DNA of 64,000 bases from Novosphingobium aquimarinum (GCF_009746585.1 NZ_WRPO01000003.1:1-64000), one strand, 5' to 3'; counted from the first letter of the stretch, positions 53,083 to 63,775 are shown. A program made the numbers and translations. The notes: generated from the letters alone by a model not told the origin.

Positions 53083-53997
53083 TCAGCACAGCAATTCGCC
53101 GACGTGGCGTTCGACCTCCGCTGGCCTGGCGACGAGGAAGTAGTTCTCGCTGAACGGCTTGGTTTGCAGGAACGCCCGCAAGTCGCCGGTGAAGTGCTCC
53201 AGCGTGCCATCGTCCTGCACCGCATAGAGTTCGCGCCCGTTGCCGCCACATAAAGGGACGAGCGCGTCAAGCGTGCTGTGCCGCTCCCAGCGATCCAGTC
53301 CCAGCTCGATCATGATCGCGCAAGCGGGCGATCGCGCCAGGGTCCGCGCCGCGCCCTTGAGGATGAACGATTCGTACCCCTCGGCATCGAGCTTGATCAG
53401 ATCGACAGGCGCGGCGTTCCCCAGATAGGCGTCGAGCGTTTCGACCTCGACGGGGAACGAGACACCGGCATCCTGATCGCCGATCAGATTGGCGGATGCC
53501 ATATTGCTTCGCGAGCGCGTCAGCGTGGCCGTGCCCTGCGTATCGCCGAGCGCGAGCGGCAGGACTTTGGCGAACCCCGTCAGCCCGTTGATCTTCAGGT
53601 TCTCGACACAGACATCATAGACTTCGGGATTGGGTTCGAAGGCGATCAGGGTGCCGCCGGCCCCGATCTTCGCCCCGAGCTTCACCGCATAGTATCCCAT
53701 GTTCGCCCCGATATCGAGGACATGCATCCCCGGCTGCGCATAGGCGCACAGGACCCGGTCGACATTGGTTTCCCAATGACCGCCCATCAGGATCCAGGGC
53801 GTGATGTTGCGATCCTCGGTGTTGACGAAGAACGGCTGCCCCGTGCTGAGGTACGTCAGCCCCCAGCCGTCGTTGAGGGGATAATAAGGACGGTTGGACC
53901 GTTGGCCGTAAAGGTCGGCATGCTGCGCCGCGACGTGAAAGGTTTTCTCCACGTAGGTCTTGATGAACGCAATGTCCTCTTCGCTTAGCCCCGCCAT
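53083..53997 (-). CDS. FkbM-family methyltransferase
   Basis: A 304-residue SAM-dependent methyltransferase of the FkbM type. The SAM motif is 'HVLDIGANMGYYAVKLGAKI', followed by 'LIAFEPNPEVYDVCVENLKI' and 'PVDLIKLDAEGYESFILKGA'. Members methylate hydroxyls of sugars or polyketides; here the neighbours make it a likely sugar O-methyltransferase. It is the last gene of the minus-strand glycan locus, 45 bases after the reductase gene. Confidence 0.85.
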   Translation of the reverse strand: MAGLSEEDIAFIKTYVEKTFHVAAQHADLYGQRSNRPYYPLNDGWGLTYLSTGQPFFVNTEDRNITPWILMGGHWETNVDRVLCAYAQPGMHVLDIGANMGYYAVKLGAKIGAGGTLIAFEPNPEVYDVCVENLKINGLTGFAKVLPLALGDTQGTATLTRSRSNMASANLIGDQDAGVSFPVEVETLDAYLGNAAPVDLIKLDAEGYESFILKGAARTLARSPACAIMIELGLDRWERHSTLDALVPLCGGNGRELYAVQDDGTLEHFTGDLRAFLQTKPFSENYFLVARPAEVERHVGELLC

Positions 53998-54042
53998 CTT
54001 TACCCCCTACCAGCCGGGCATGCCGATCGTTGGCGTGCCTGC

Positions 54043-54903
54043 CTATCCATTGCACCGTTCCGCTTCGAGCAAGTCCGCAACATAGTCGGCGAGGCCATCG
54101 CGCCAGTCGCGCATCAGGTTCATTCCTTCATCGTCGAGGCGTTGATTGATGGCTGTTTCGTTGGGCGAAACCGGCGCCAGTCTGGGAAAGGCCGGCCCCG
54201 GAACGACCCGGCACTCGATCTGGGCGAGCCGGACGATCTCGGCCACGTAATCGTAACGGCTCGCCGAACCGCCCGCAGTGGCGTTGTAGAGCCCCTGCCC
54301 GCCCGCTTCGATCAGGTGCACAATTTGCCTGGCAAGGTCCGTACAGTTTGTCGGGACGCCGCGCTGGGAGGTATCGCTCGCCATCTGCGCCGTCTGCCGG
54401 GCCTCGATTATCCGCTTCCACACGAAGTTCTTCGGACCCGCAGCATCGCCGCCAAACAGCCAGCCGGTGCGCACGATGATGTGGCGGCACCCGCTTTGCC
54501 GCACGGCCTGTTCGCCCGCGAGCTTGTGGCGGTGGTGGACCGTGGTCGGCTGGCCCCGGTCGGTCTCGACATAAGGCGTGTCCTTCCAGGCGCCGTAGCA
54601 TCCGGTGCTGGAGACATGGACCAGCCCCGCCCCCGCCTGCGCGCAGAGCTCCGCGAGCCGGGCCGGAAGGGCGACGTTCGCACGATAGTCCGTGTCCGGA
54701 TCGCGCTCCGCTTGCTCGACATCGGTATGCGCGGCGCAATGGATGACCCAATCGGGCTGCAGCACCGCGAACGCCTCGCAAGCCGCTGCGCCGCCGCCCT
54801 CCAGCAGCCGCCAGTCGAGCAGGCGCAGCTGTGCCGGCGGGATCTCGCGAGTCATCGCCTGACCCAGCATGCCGCCCCAACCCGTGACTGCCAGAATGGT
54901 CAT
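54043..54903 (-). CDS. RmlD-like nucleotide-sugar reductase with altered active site
   Basis: A 286-residue SDR-fold protein resembling dTDP-4-dehydrorhamnose reductase, the enzyme that reduces the 4-keto group. The cofactor motif is 'VTGWGGMLGQAM', then 'PDWVIHCAAHTDVEQAERDP' and 'AGLVHVSSTGCYGAW'. The catalytic YxxxK is expected at 'TTVHHRHKLAGEQAV'; Lys is there but the Tyr is His. The end 'DWRDGLADYVADLLEAER' fits the family. ATG at 54903 overlaps the upstream stop (ATGA). In this locus it should act on a CDP-sugar. Confidence 0.8.
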   Translation of the reverse strand: MTILAVTGWGGMLGQAMTREIPPAQLRLLDWRLLEGGGAAACEAFAVLQPDWVIHCAAHTDVEQAERDPDTDYRANVALPARLAELCAQAGAGLVHVSSTGCYGAWKDTPYVETDRGQPTTVHHRHKLAGEQAVRQSGCRHIIVRTGWLFGGDAAGPKNFVWKRIIEARQTAQMASDTSQRGVPTNCTDLARQIVHLIEAGGQGLYNATAGGSASRYDYVAEIVRLAQIECRVVPGPAFPRLAPVSPNETAINQRLDDEGMNLMRDWRDGLADYVADLLEAERCNG

Positions 54904-55331
54904 CGCGCCCATTCCCATCGGAAACGATCGAGTTCGCTCGTCACCGCCTCGGCAGGATCATGCGGCAGGTCGGCGATGTTGAGCAGCATGCTCGTTTGCG
55001 CATCGAGACCGCCGAACGCCATCCACAGCCCCGGACTCACGGTCAACCGGGCGTAATCGTCCGTGGGGCTCAGAACGATATTCGCGAAGCGGCCGGCGGC
55101 TTCGTCGTGGACGCGAAACTGGATGCGACCCACCGGCACCACCAGATTGAGCGTCATGCGCGTGTGCCTCTTCCAACCCTTGATCGCGCCGCTGTCGATC
55201 AGCGAAAAATAGGCCTCGCCGAAGTCCATGCACCCGGGATCGCCCGCCTTCATCGCATGAAAGATCGGACCGTTCAGGCTCGGGATCTGGCGCAAGGGGG
55301 TCAACAGAACGCCCAACATGCCTGTGGTCAT
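54900..55331 (-). CDS. RmlC-like cupin epimerase (COG1898 type)
   Basis: A 143-residue cupin of the dTDP-4-dehydrorhamnose 3,5-epimerase family. The typical RmlC 'RGLHYQ' is replaced by 'GAIKGWKRHTRMTLNLVVPV', the form of the COG1898 branch found in other nucleotide-sugar loci; the His there may be the base. It probably epimerises the CDP-4-keto-6-deoxy sugar made by the neighbouring dehydratase. The start at 55331 is one base from the dehydratase stop region, and its stop overlaps the reductase start. Confidence 0.78.
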   Translation of the reverse strand: MTTGMLGVLLTPLRQIPSLNGPIFHAMKAGDPGCMDFGEAYFSLIDSGAIKGWKRHTRMTLNLVVPVGRIQFRVHDEAAGRFANIVLSPTDDYARLTVSPGLWMAFGGLDAQTSMLLNIADLPHDPAEAVTSELDRFRWEWAR

Positions 55332-55332
55332 T

Positions 55333-56466
55333 TTAGCCGCTCCACACCAATTGGCGGTCGCGAGCCAAGGCGAGGTAGCGATCGATATGGCCTTGCGTGA
55401 CCGCATAGGGATCTTCGCCGAGGCGGACGACGCGGCGATACCAGCTTCCGGTGAGGTCGACGCACTCGTCGTAAGTGAGATTGGGCCTCCAGCGCAGGCA
55501 CAGCAGCGCCTTGTCGACGTTGAGCTTGAGCAGGCCCGCTTCGTGAAACGGGACATTGTCGATCACTGCGTAGCTTTCCCTCGGCGCATCAAAGCCCCAG
55601 ACCCTGGCCAGATCGCTGAGCAGTTCGACGACGGTGGCATTCTGTTCGCCGCGCGGGCCGAAATTGAAGCTTTCGCCGTTCAGCGCCTCGTCGCTCGCAA
55701 GCGCTTGCGCCAAGGCGAGGTACCCGCTCAGCGGTTCGAGCACATGCTGCCAGGGTCGCGTCGCGGTGGGTGAGCGGATCTGTACGGTCCGGCCATCGCG
55801 CCACGCCCGGATGCAGTCCGCAACGATCCGATCCGCCGCCCAGTCGCCTCCGCCGATGACGTTGCCCGCGCGCGCCGTGGCGATCCGCAACGAGGGCAGC
55901 TTGGTCAGGAAGGACTGGTGATAGGCATGGAAGGCCAGTTCGGCGGCGCCTTTCGAGCCGCTGTAGATGTCTTTGCCACCCAGCCGGTCGGTCTCGCGAT
56001 AGCCCCATTCCCATTCGACGTTTTCATAGGCCTTGTCGCTAGTGATGAGCACGACGGTGCAGGGCCACTCCACCTCGCGCAGCACGTCGCACACCGTCGC
56101 GGTGCCCATGACGTTGGTCTCGAACGTCGCCAGAGGATCGGCGTAGGACGTCGAGACGATCGCCTGCGCGGCGAGATGAAACACGAAGTCCGGCCGGAAT
56201 TCCGCCACGACTTTGGCCAGCGCCGCCCGATCCCGCACGTCGCCCCGCTCGTCGCGAATGAAGCGGGCGATACGCGCGGCTTCGAACACCGAGGGCTGCG
56301 TCGGCACGCGATCGGAATAGCCGCACAACTCCGCGCCAAGCTGCTGCAGCCAGCACGTCAGCCAGGATCCCTTGAAGCCGGTATGGCCCGTGACCAGAAC
56401 GCGCTTGCCGGCAAAGACCCCCGCGAACGGTGCGGCCGCTTCGCAGGTAATCCGCTCCTGGCGCAT
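55333..56466 (-). CDS. rfbG: CDP-glucose 4,6-dehydratase
   Basis: A 377-residue NAD-dependent SDR that turns CDP-glucose into CDP-4-keto-6-deoxyglucose. The NAD motif is 'VLVTGHTGFKGSWLTCWLQQ', the catalytic pair is in 'DIYSGSKGAAELAFHAYHQS' and 'TATRPWQHVLEPLSGYLALA' is the family-typical sugar-binding part. ATG at 56466 overlaps the cytidylyltransferase stop by one base (TGATG). No RfbH dehydratase follows, so the pathway leads to a 6-deoxy rather than a 3,6-dideoxy sugar. Confidence 0.92.
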   Translation of the reverse strand: MRQERITCEAAAPFAGVFAGKRVLVTGHTGFKGSWLTCWLQQLGAELCGYSDRVPTQPSVFEAARIARFIRDERGDVRDRAALAKVVAEFRPDFVFHLAAQAIVSTSYADPLATFETNVMGTATVCDVLREVEWPCTVVLITSDKAYENVEWEWGYRETDRLGGKDIYSGSKGAAELAFHAYHQSFLTKLPSLRIATARAGNVIGGGDWAADRIVADCIRAWRDGRTVQIRSPTATRPWQHVLEPLSGYLALAQALASDEALNGESFNFGPRGEQNATVVELLSDLARVWGFDAPRESYAVIDNVPFHEAGLLKLNVDKALLCLRWRPNLTYDECVDLTGSWYRRVVRLGEDPYAVTQGHIDRYLALARDRQLVWSG

Positions 56467-57266
56467 CACCAGCGCTTCCACGGTGCTTCGCCGCGATCCC
56501 ACAAGTCGCGCATGAAGATGATGTCGCGCAAGGTATCCATCGGCTGCCAGAAGCCATCGTGCCGGAAGGCGTTGAGCTGCCCTTCGCGCGACAGGGTCTC
56601 CAGTGGATCGCGCTCCAGGATCGTGTCGTCCGATCCGATGAGATCCTTCACGCTGGGCTCGAAGACCATGAACCCGCCATTGATCCAGCCTTCGCCGATC
56701 TGCGGCTTCTCGGTGAAGGACTTGACGCACTCGCCGTCGATCTCGAGCCCGCCGAACCGTGCCGGAGGACGCGTCGCCGTGAGCGTCGCGCGCCGCCCGC
56801 AAGCGACATGCGAGGCAAGCAAGGCCTCCACGTCAAGATTGGCCAGACCATCGCCATAGGTCGCCATGAAACGGCGCGCCCCCAGGAAATCCGCCGCGCG
56901 CCCGATCCGGCCTCCGGTCATCGTGTCGAGGCCGGTATCGAGCAGATGCACCGTCCAGGGCTCGCCCGATCGACTGTCGTGGCACTGGATTTCGCCACTC
57001 ATCAAATCGACCGTCACGCTGTTGTGCCAGTTCCGGTAGTTGAGGAAGAACTCCTTGATCCGCTCACCCTTGTACCCGAGGCAGATGATGAATTCGCGCG
57101 AGCCGAAACTCGCGTAGTATTTCATGATATGCCAAAGGATCCGGTAGCCGCCGATCTCGACCATCGGCTTGGGCTTGGTTTCCGTCTCCTCGCGCAGCCG
57201 CGTGCCGAGTCCCCCGGCCAGGATCACCACGGGAATGTCTTCCAACACGACCATCTCCCGGACCAT
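56466..57266 (-). CDS. rfbF: Glucose-1-phosphate cytidylyltransferase
   Basis: A 266-residue nucleotidyltransferase that makes CDP-glucose from CTP and glucose-1-phosphate. The signature 'VVILAGGLGTRLREETETKP' with 'KPMVEIGGYRILWHIMKYYA', 'FMATYGDGLANLDVEAL' and 'WINGGFMVFEPSVKDLI' is clear. The start is 57266 or 57254; both sit just past the preceding gene's stop, so coupling is likely. Confidence 0.93.
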   Translation of the reverse strand: MVREMVVLEDIPVVILAGGLGTRLREETETKPKPMVEIGGYRILWHIMKYYASFGSREFIICLGYKGERIKEFFLNYRNWHNSVTVDLMSGEIQCHDSRSGEPWTVHLLDTGLDTMTGGRIGRAADFLGARRFMATYGDGLANLDVEALLASHVACGRRATLTATRPPARFGGLEIDGECVKSFTEKPQIGEGWINGGFMVFEPSVKDLIGSDDTILERDPLETLSREGQLNAFRHDGFWQPMDTLRDIIFMRDLWDRGEAPWKRW

Positions 57267-57270
57267 GTGA

Positions 57271-59700
57271 TCAGCGCTCGCCCGAACCGGCGGCATCGCG
57301 CCCAAACCAGCCCCACGCTCCCGTCGCCTTCGTCGGCACCAAGTGGCGCAGGCGCTGACCGACGGTCGAGCCGCTGTGCATCAGATCGATCGTGATCTGG
57401 CGGACAGCGAACGCGGATTCCTCGGTGCAATGGATGCGGACTTCCGCGAACTCGGAGGGCTTGCCGATGGTGAACTCGAACATGGCGGTGCGGCCGTTGG
57501 AAACGGCTTGCAGGTCGATCGCGTCCATCAAGCAGCGCTCTCCGTATTCGCCCGAGACTTCGGCCCGCGCGCCTGCCAGATGCGCACCGCCAACGAACCG
57601 GACGGTGACTCGATACGTCCCCGCGTCGAGCGAGACATACGGGCCGAACACCAGGCAGCCCGCGGCACCATCAGTTCGGATCATATCGCCCTCGATCCGC
57701 CCGACGATGCTGCGCAGGCCCGAACGGGCAGTGAAACGACCCAGCGAACTCTCGGGAATTCCGGCTTCGAGCCGCTCGATATCGTCGAGCAGGACATTCG
57801 CCTGCCCGCCTCTCTGCGCGGAATGTTCGGCGTAGAACGATCCGGCGTCATGCCAGCTGCAGGCGAAGTGATGGCACAGCGACGTGTTCTCGGTCAGCGC
57901 GTCGAGCTCGAACGGCTTTTCCGCCTGGCCGGTGGGCGACAGCGGCGCGAAGTACGCCTGCGGATAGACCCGCACGCGCGCGACATCGATCGGCTCGTCG
58001 AGCCGCGGCATCGTGCCCATCCCTTCGCGATTATGCCCCTTGTGCGCGAAGTACGAGGCGGTCAGCTGCGGCGCCCAGAAGTAGAAGTTCTTCTTTCGCC
58101 ACACGACGAGGTCGCCCATGCTTTCGTAGACCGCGCACATGAACCGGGCGAGCTCGCTCTGCGGCCGGGACGCCATCGTGTGGGCCGTGTACCAGCCGCC
58201 GTCGCGCTTATCGATGCCGATGAACGCATCGTAATTGTGCGCCTGCTCGAGCTCTTCGATCAACGTCCGGAATTTCGCGCCGTCGTAGACCTCGACGTCG
58301 GCGTCGAGATAGACGCCGCCATATTCGCGTAAGACATACCATCGGAAGTAGTCGGTCAGGAACGCGTGGTCCTGCTCCTGGTGCAGCCGCTTGACGTAGT
58401 CATTGCAGTCCATCGGCAGATTGGCCGCATTCCAGTGCATGATCTGGAAGTCGGGGAGCTCGCGTTCCCAGGTATCGAGATAGGGGCGGAACTGGTCGGG
58501 CCTTCCGTCGAAGCCGAAATAGATGCGATGCAGGATCTTGAGGTCGGAGAGCTTGGCGATCTCCAGTCCCTGGATGGTGATGCGATCGACGTTTTCGCCG
58601 CTCAGCACGCATTCCAGATCCGCAATCGCGGCTTCGTCGACCGCAAACCGGACCTTGATCTCCTCGTCGAGCGGGAACTCGAAGCGATCCAGAGCCAGGG
58701 ACTTGCGACCGTTGTCCGCAGTGATGCTCAGCGTCGCCGCGCCGCTTCCGGGCCGCTCGGCGAGGCGGAGCCGTGCCTCGTATTCGCCTTGCGGCAAGCT
58801 GACGTACGGGCCGAAGCAGATGACCCCGTTTGCCGAGAAGGCGCGAATGCCGTCGTCGGTGTGCTCGCCCGACTGGGTTTCCAGCCAAGATGCATCGTAG
58901 ACTCGGGGAAACAGCAGCGCACGCTGTAGATTCCGCCGGTATTCTTCGAAAGTAGCGGCCCGTTCGCGTGCGTCCTTCAACCGGCGGTTCTTGCTGAAGT
59001 CGACATTCGAATTGGCGAACATGTGGTACACACATGTTTTCCCCGGCTGGTAATCCAACTCCATGCCGGTAATCGCGAATTTCGGCGAGAAGTACGTCTG
59101 CGGATAGACTTTGCACCGATCGAGCACGACCGGCTCGTCGATGTTCTTGATGAAACCATCATCGGCCGTGTTGATGCCCTTGTTGATGAAGTACAAGGCC
59201 ATCAGCTGCGGTCCGATCAGCCCCCGCGTCTCGCGCCAGGGCCACAAGCTGCCCAACTGATCTTCGTAGAGCGACTGCATGAAGCGGACGAGCTCCGCGT
59301 CCTTCCTCGCACCTATGGTTTGCGCGGTGGGGTGGCCGTTGCTGCGCTCCTCCACGCCGAAAAAGCAGTCGTACGCGCTGCTCTGGAACAGTTGATCGAT
59401 GATCCGCGAGAAGACCGCGCCGTCGACGATTTCGCAATCGGCATCGAGATAGACGCCGCCGTACTCGGCCAGCAGTTTCCAGCGAAAATACTCCGCCAGA
59501 AACACGGGTGCATTCGCCTTGGCCGCGCGTCTGGTCCACTCGTTCGCGTTGACGTCGAGATTATCGGCGTTCCAGCGCATGATCGTGTAGCCGGGCATCT
59601 GCTGAACCCAGCTATCCAGGAAATGCTCGAAGGGGTCTCGATAAGGCGCGAAATTCTCAAAGTAGATTCTGTGCAAGATCCTGGGATTGCCGTGATCCAT
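57271..59700 (-). CDS. Double GT32-like glycosyltransferase with two FGPY modules
   Basis: An 809-residue protein with four parts: a glycosyltransferase domain at 1 to about 270 with DXD in 'LAEYGGVYLDADCEIVDG' (Asp86/Asp88); a beta-rich module at about 286-383 ('VICFGPYVSLPQGEYEARL'); a second glycosyltransferase at about 388-630 with 'REYGGVYLDADVEVYDG' (Asp466/Asp468); and a second module at about 673-776 ('CLVFGPYVSLDAGTYRVTV'). Both catalytic halves keep 'TDYFRW/AEYFRW' and resemble GT32 enzymes (mannosyl/galactosyl transfer). It probably adds two sugars in turn. It is the first enzyme gene of the CDP-sugar operon. Confidence 0.83.
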   Translation of the reverse strand: MDHGNPRILHRIYFENFAPYRDPFEHFLDSWVQQMPGYTIMRWNADNLDVNANEWTRRAAKANAPVFLAEYFRWKLLAEYGGVYLDADCEIVDGAVFSRIIDQLFQSSAYDCFFGVEERSNGHPTAQTIGARKDAELVRFMQSLYEDQLGSLWPWRETRGLIGPQLMALYFINKGINTADDGFIKNIDEPVVLDRCKVYPQTYFSPKFAITGMELDYQPGKTCVYHMFANSNVDFSKNRRLKDARERAATFEEYRRNLQRALLFPRVYDASWLETQSGEHTDDGIRAFSANGVICFGPYVSLPQGEYEARLRLAERPGSGAATLSITADNGRKSLALDRFEFPLDEEIKVRFAVDEAAIADLECVLSGENVDRITIQGLEIAKLSDLKILHRIYFGFDGRPDQFRPYLDTWERELPDFQIMHWNAANLPMDCNDYVKRLHQEQDHAFLTDYFRWYVLREYGGVYLDADVEVYDGAKFRTLIEELEQAHNYDAFIGIDKRDGGWYTAHTMASRPQSELARFMCAVYESMGDLVVWRKKNFYFWAPQLTASYFAHKGHNREGMGTMPRLDEPIDVARVRVYPQAYFAPLSPTGQAEKPFELDALTENTSLCHHFACSWHDAGSFYAEHSAQRGGQANVLLDDIERLEAGIPESSLGRFTARSGLRSIVGRIEGDMIRTDGAAGCLVFGPYVSLDAGTYRVTVRFVGGAHLAGARAEVSGEYGERCLMDAIDLQAVSNGRTAMFEFTIGKPSEFAEVRIHCTEESAFAVRQITIDLMHSGSTVGQRLRHLVPTKATGAWGWFGRDAAGSGER

Positions 59701-59986
59701 GAATTGATCTCTCGCTCCCCGTAGGCGTGAACACGCGCCCTGCCGGGCAAGAGCGATGCCGTCGCGCCCAGGTGCATGCAGTCACCACTGCTACTGCGGG
59801 GGAAGGAGCGGCGCGATACAGGGACATGCGTAGTTTTTGCACTTTGCGCCGAAAGGTTTGCGCCAAAAGGGAGCAAAGACCTTCAGGGCCTGGCGCGAGG
59901 TTTGGAGGCGCGCAAGGCGCGCGAATCTGCCGCGCTAGGCACGAACGGCCGATCCGCTCGTGCGCCGGTTCAGCGCCAATCGAGAG

Positions 59987-61084
59987 TCAGAGGGGCCGCG
60001 CAACGCGCTGTGCACGTGGCAGCGGCCCGATCCATTCCAATCCGACGCCGCCGAAGCGCACTGTCAGCGGATCGCTCGTCATCGCATGGACGCGGGCTTC
60101 AAGTGGAAGCGTATGATCGGCGACCTCGAAGTCGAGAACGCACGTCCCATCCGAAGCCGAACTGATCGTAACTTGGCGCATGGCCAGGACGACGCGGGTT
60201 TCGCTGACGATTTCCACGCGCAGCGGCGCCACGGTGTCGGCTTCGAGGGCAACGCTGGCGCGCCAGCGACCCGGCGGGAGATAGAAATAGGGGCCGAAGA
60301 CGAGGCAGGCCGGTTCGGCCGCGGTCAGCGAGCGGGCGCCGTCCGCATCGGCGGCATCGTGATAGCTGAAGAGTTCGGGTTGCCACCGGATCGAACCGTC
60401 CTGCCGGTATTCGCCTTTCGAAAGCGCGGCGAAAGCTTCGCAATAGGCCTCGGACGCTTGCGCGGACAATCGATCGGTCCATTTGCGGACGCGGCCGTCC
60501 CCGACATGATTCGGGTGCCAGTGCGTCGCCGGATCGAACCAGTCCGGCTCGTATCCCAGCTCGGCCAAGGACGCGGTATGGCTGCGGACCGATGCGACTT
60601 TCAGCTTCTCGAAGATGGCGGCGTAGTCCGACGGGTCGCGTTCGATCGACAGGAAGGCGGCGATCTCGCCGATGGTGGACTTGCGGCGCGCAAAGCGCGT
60701 CTCGTAGGCGAGATGCAGATGGCGCGGGACATCGCTGCGAACGACGGCGATGCTGGCCACCGACAGCGCGATCTGCCGCGTGACGTCCTGAGCGGCGTGC
60801 CCGAAGCGATCCTGCATCGAGAGCAGCGAGTCGCGCGGGTCGCGTGTCGACACGATCAGGTGCCCCCCGCTGACGCGCAACAGCGCCAGCCATTGCGGAT
60901 CGAGCGAATGCGCCTTGATCACCACATGACGAGCGTCGGTTGTACCCAGTTCCGTCAGCAGATCCTGCGCGCGGTCGGCGTAGAGGCTCACTGCGGGCTC
61001 TCCGCGCCCCGCCACGAGTTCGCGCACGACATTGAAGATCCAGGTCGAGGCGCTTCCAGGCATGCCGAGAACGACGGCAATCAT
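59987..61084 (-). CDS. Sulfotransferase-like protein with a C-terminal FGPY module
   Basis: A 365-residue protein. Residues 1 to about 225 look like a sulfotransferase: a PAPS 5'-phosphate loop '[17 protein letters not shown]' and the 3'-phosphate motif '[20 protein letters not shown]'. From about 258 onward is the same module as in the neighbour: '[20 protein letters not shown]' and a beta-rich end. It may sulfate the surface glycan. ATG at 61084 (MIAVVLG) is chosen because the P-loop follows at once. A 286-base gap without supported genes separates it from the glycosyltransferase. Confidence 0.75.
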   Translation of the reverse strand: MIAVVLGMPGSASTWIFNVVRELVAGRGEPAVSLYADRAQDLLTELGTTDARHVVIKAHSLDPQWLALLRVSGGHLIVSTRDPRDSLLSMQDRFGHAAQDVTRQIALSVASIAVVRSDVPRHLHLAYETRFARRKSTIGEIAAFLSIERDPSDYAAIFEKLKVASVRSHTASLAELGYEPDWFDPATHWHPNHVGDGRVRKWTDRLSAQASEAYCEAFAALSKGEYRQDGSIRWQPELFSYHDAADADGARSLTAAEPACLVFGPYFYLPPGRWRASVALEADTVAPLRVEIVSETRVVLAMRQVTISSASDGTCVLDFEVADHTLPLEARVHAMTSDPLTVRFGGVGLEWIGPLPRAQRVARPL

Positions 61085-61389
61085 CGGCTGCCACTCGCGC
61101 CTTTGGCCCACATCGCACGGCACTCGGGTGCGAAAGGCGACTTGTCAGCTTTCCGCGCCATCAGGACGACGCTAGCAACACCGCGATCGCCGCGCGATAA
61201 GCAGAACGCCGCGTTTTCGGGCACAGCCGCATGGGAATGGATCGCGCGCCCTGCCGCATCAAGGGCGGCGGCACGAAGGCTTGAAACCGCGGCAGCGGAG
61301 GGCATTCCTCCGTCCCCAAAAGCAAGAGGCCGCCCGGCGGAACCGGGCGACCTCTTGATGCTATCGAGTTGTGGCTATCCGCCTAAACG
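61085..61389. other. Intergenic DNA between the glycan locus and clpX
   Basis: Apart from the clpX terminator at 61324-61356 nothing is supported. A 74-residue open frame on the minus strand (61081-61305) has no recognised homology and no good start signal. Confidence 0.5.
61324..61356 (-). terminator. Terminator of clpX
   Basis: AAGAGG...GCCCGG and CCGGGC...CCTCTT form a long stem with a small internal loop. On the minus strand it is followed by GCTTTTG. It lies 34 bases after the clpX stop. Confidence 0.75.
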
Positions 61390-62652
<1,263 letters not shown>

Positions 62653-62767
62653 TCTCTGCCGCTAGGCCCCCGATGAGGCGACTCGCCGACCTTACTATCT
62701 GGTCGGCCTCATGATCAATCCTGCCACACATTTGCTTGCTCAAGACTGAAGACGTTCCTACGCTTCG

Positions 62768-63439
62768 TTATTCCTTGGTCTCCGCCTTCTCCGCATCCGG
62801 ACGGCTTTCGAAGACCTTGTCGACGATCCCAAATCCCAGCGCCTCGTCGGCTTCCAGGAAGGTATCGCGGTCCATCGCCTTCTCGATCTCGTCTAGCGTC
62901 TTGCCGGTGTACTTCACGTAAAGATCGTTCAGGCGCTTGCGCATACGCAGGATTTCGCGCGCCTGGATCTCGATGTCGGCGGCCATGCCGCGTGCACCGC
63001 CGGAGGGCTGGTGGACCATGATCCGGGCGTTCGGCAGCGCGATGCGCATGCCCGGCTCGCCGGCTGCAAGCAGGAAGCTGCCCATCGAGGCGGCTTGGCC
63101 GATGCATACGGTCGAAACGCGCGGACGGATGTACTGCATGGTGTCGTGGATCGCCATGCCCGCCGTAACGACGCCGCCCGGCGAGTTGATGTACATCGAG
63201 ATGTCCTTGGAAGGATTCTCGGATTCGAGGAACAACAGCTGCGCCACGATCAGCGAAGCCATGCCGTCCTCGACCTGACCCGTCACGAAGACGATGCGCT
63301 CGCGCAGCAGGCGCGAGAAGATGTCGAAACTGCGCTCACCGCGGCTGGTCTGCTCGACCACCATGGGCACGAGCGCGCCGGTCACGGGGTCGGTAGTGAA
63401 TTTGCCCTGGCTTCCGGAGTGGCCGAAAAGGTCGATCAT
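62768..63439 (-). CDS. clpP: ATP-dependent Clp protease proteolytic subunit ClpP
   Basis: A 223-residue serine protease that forms the tetradecameric ClpP chamber. The catalytic Ser is in '[16 protein letters not shown]', the His in '[16 protein letters not shown]', with Asp further on ('[17 protein letters not shown]'). ATG at 63439 ([11 protein letters not shown]) is preferred to 63481, because homology begins there. It lies between tig and clpX in the conserved order. Confidence 0.96.
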   Translation of the reverse strand: MIDLFGHSGSQGKFTTDPVTGALVPMVVEQTSRGERSFDIFSRLLRERIVFVTGQVEDGMASLIVAQLLFLESENPSKDISMYINSPGGVVTAGMAIHDTMQYIRPRVSTVCIGQAASMGSFLLAAGEPGMRIALPNARIMVHQPSGGARGMAADIEIQAREILRMRKRLNDLYVKYTGKTLDEIEKAMDRDTFLEADEALGFGIVDKVFESRPDAEKAETKE

Positions 63440-63775
63440 GAGGGTCCTCTTGCTTCTGACCCGCATATGTCGCGTCCTCATCAGCGATGTTCAAGGGCAT
63501 TAACCGATAATCCGCCCGGACGGATGTGGATGAATGTCCCGCCGGATGAGCTGAAGCGCCGCATGAAGGCCTGATCTGCCTGCTTTCCCGGATCAGGATC
63601 GGGCGCATCGAATGGGTCGTCGCCCTGTGCCCCCGCGGCGCGAACCGTTGAACCGGGGAGATGAATCCGGTGCCGCGCATAGACTGAGAGCCTGAACGAT
63701 ACGGCCCAACGCGAACGGCCCGGCGGATGGTGCACCGGGCCGTCTGCGTGCCATGCGGCAAGATGCCAAGAGATC
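63440..63775. other. Intergenic DNA between clpP and the trigger-factor-like gene
   Basis: These 336 bases hold a terminator-like stem at 63715-63743 and should hold the clpP promoter. No gene is supported: the open frames here lack homology. Confidence 0.5.
63715..63743 (-). terminator. Terminator of the gene at the window end (trigger factor)
   Basis: ACGGCCCGG (63715-63723) pairs with CCGGGCCGT (63735-63743) around an 11-base loop, about 30 bases after the stop at 63776. No strong T run is seen on the minus strand, so efficiency is uncertain. Confidence 0.5.

Noticed and set aside
61081-61305. A 74-residue minus-strand ORF upstream of the sulfotransferase-like gene
   Set aside because: There is no ribosome-binding site or homology; likely chance.
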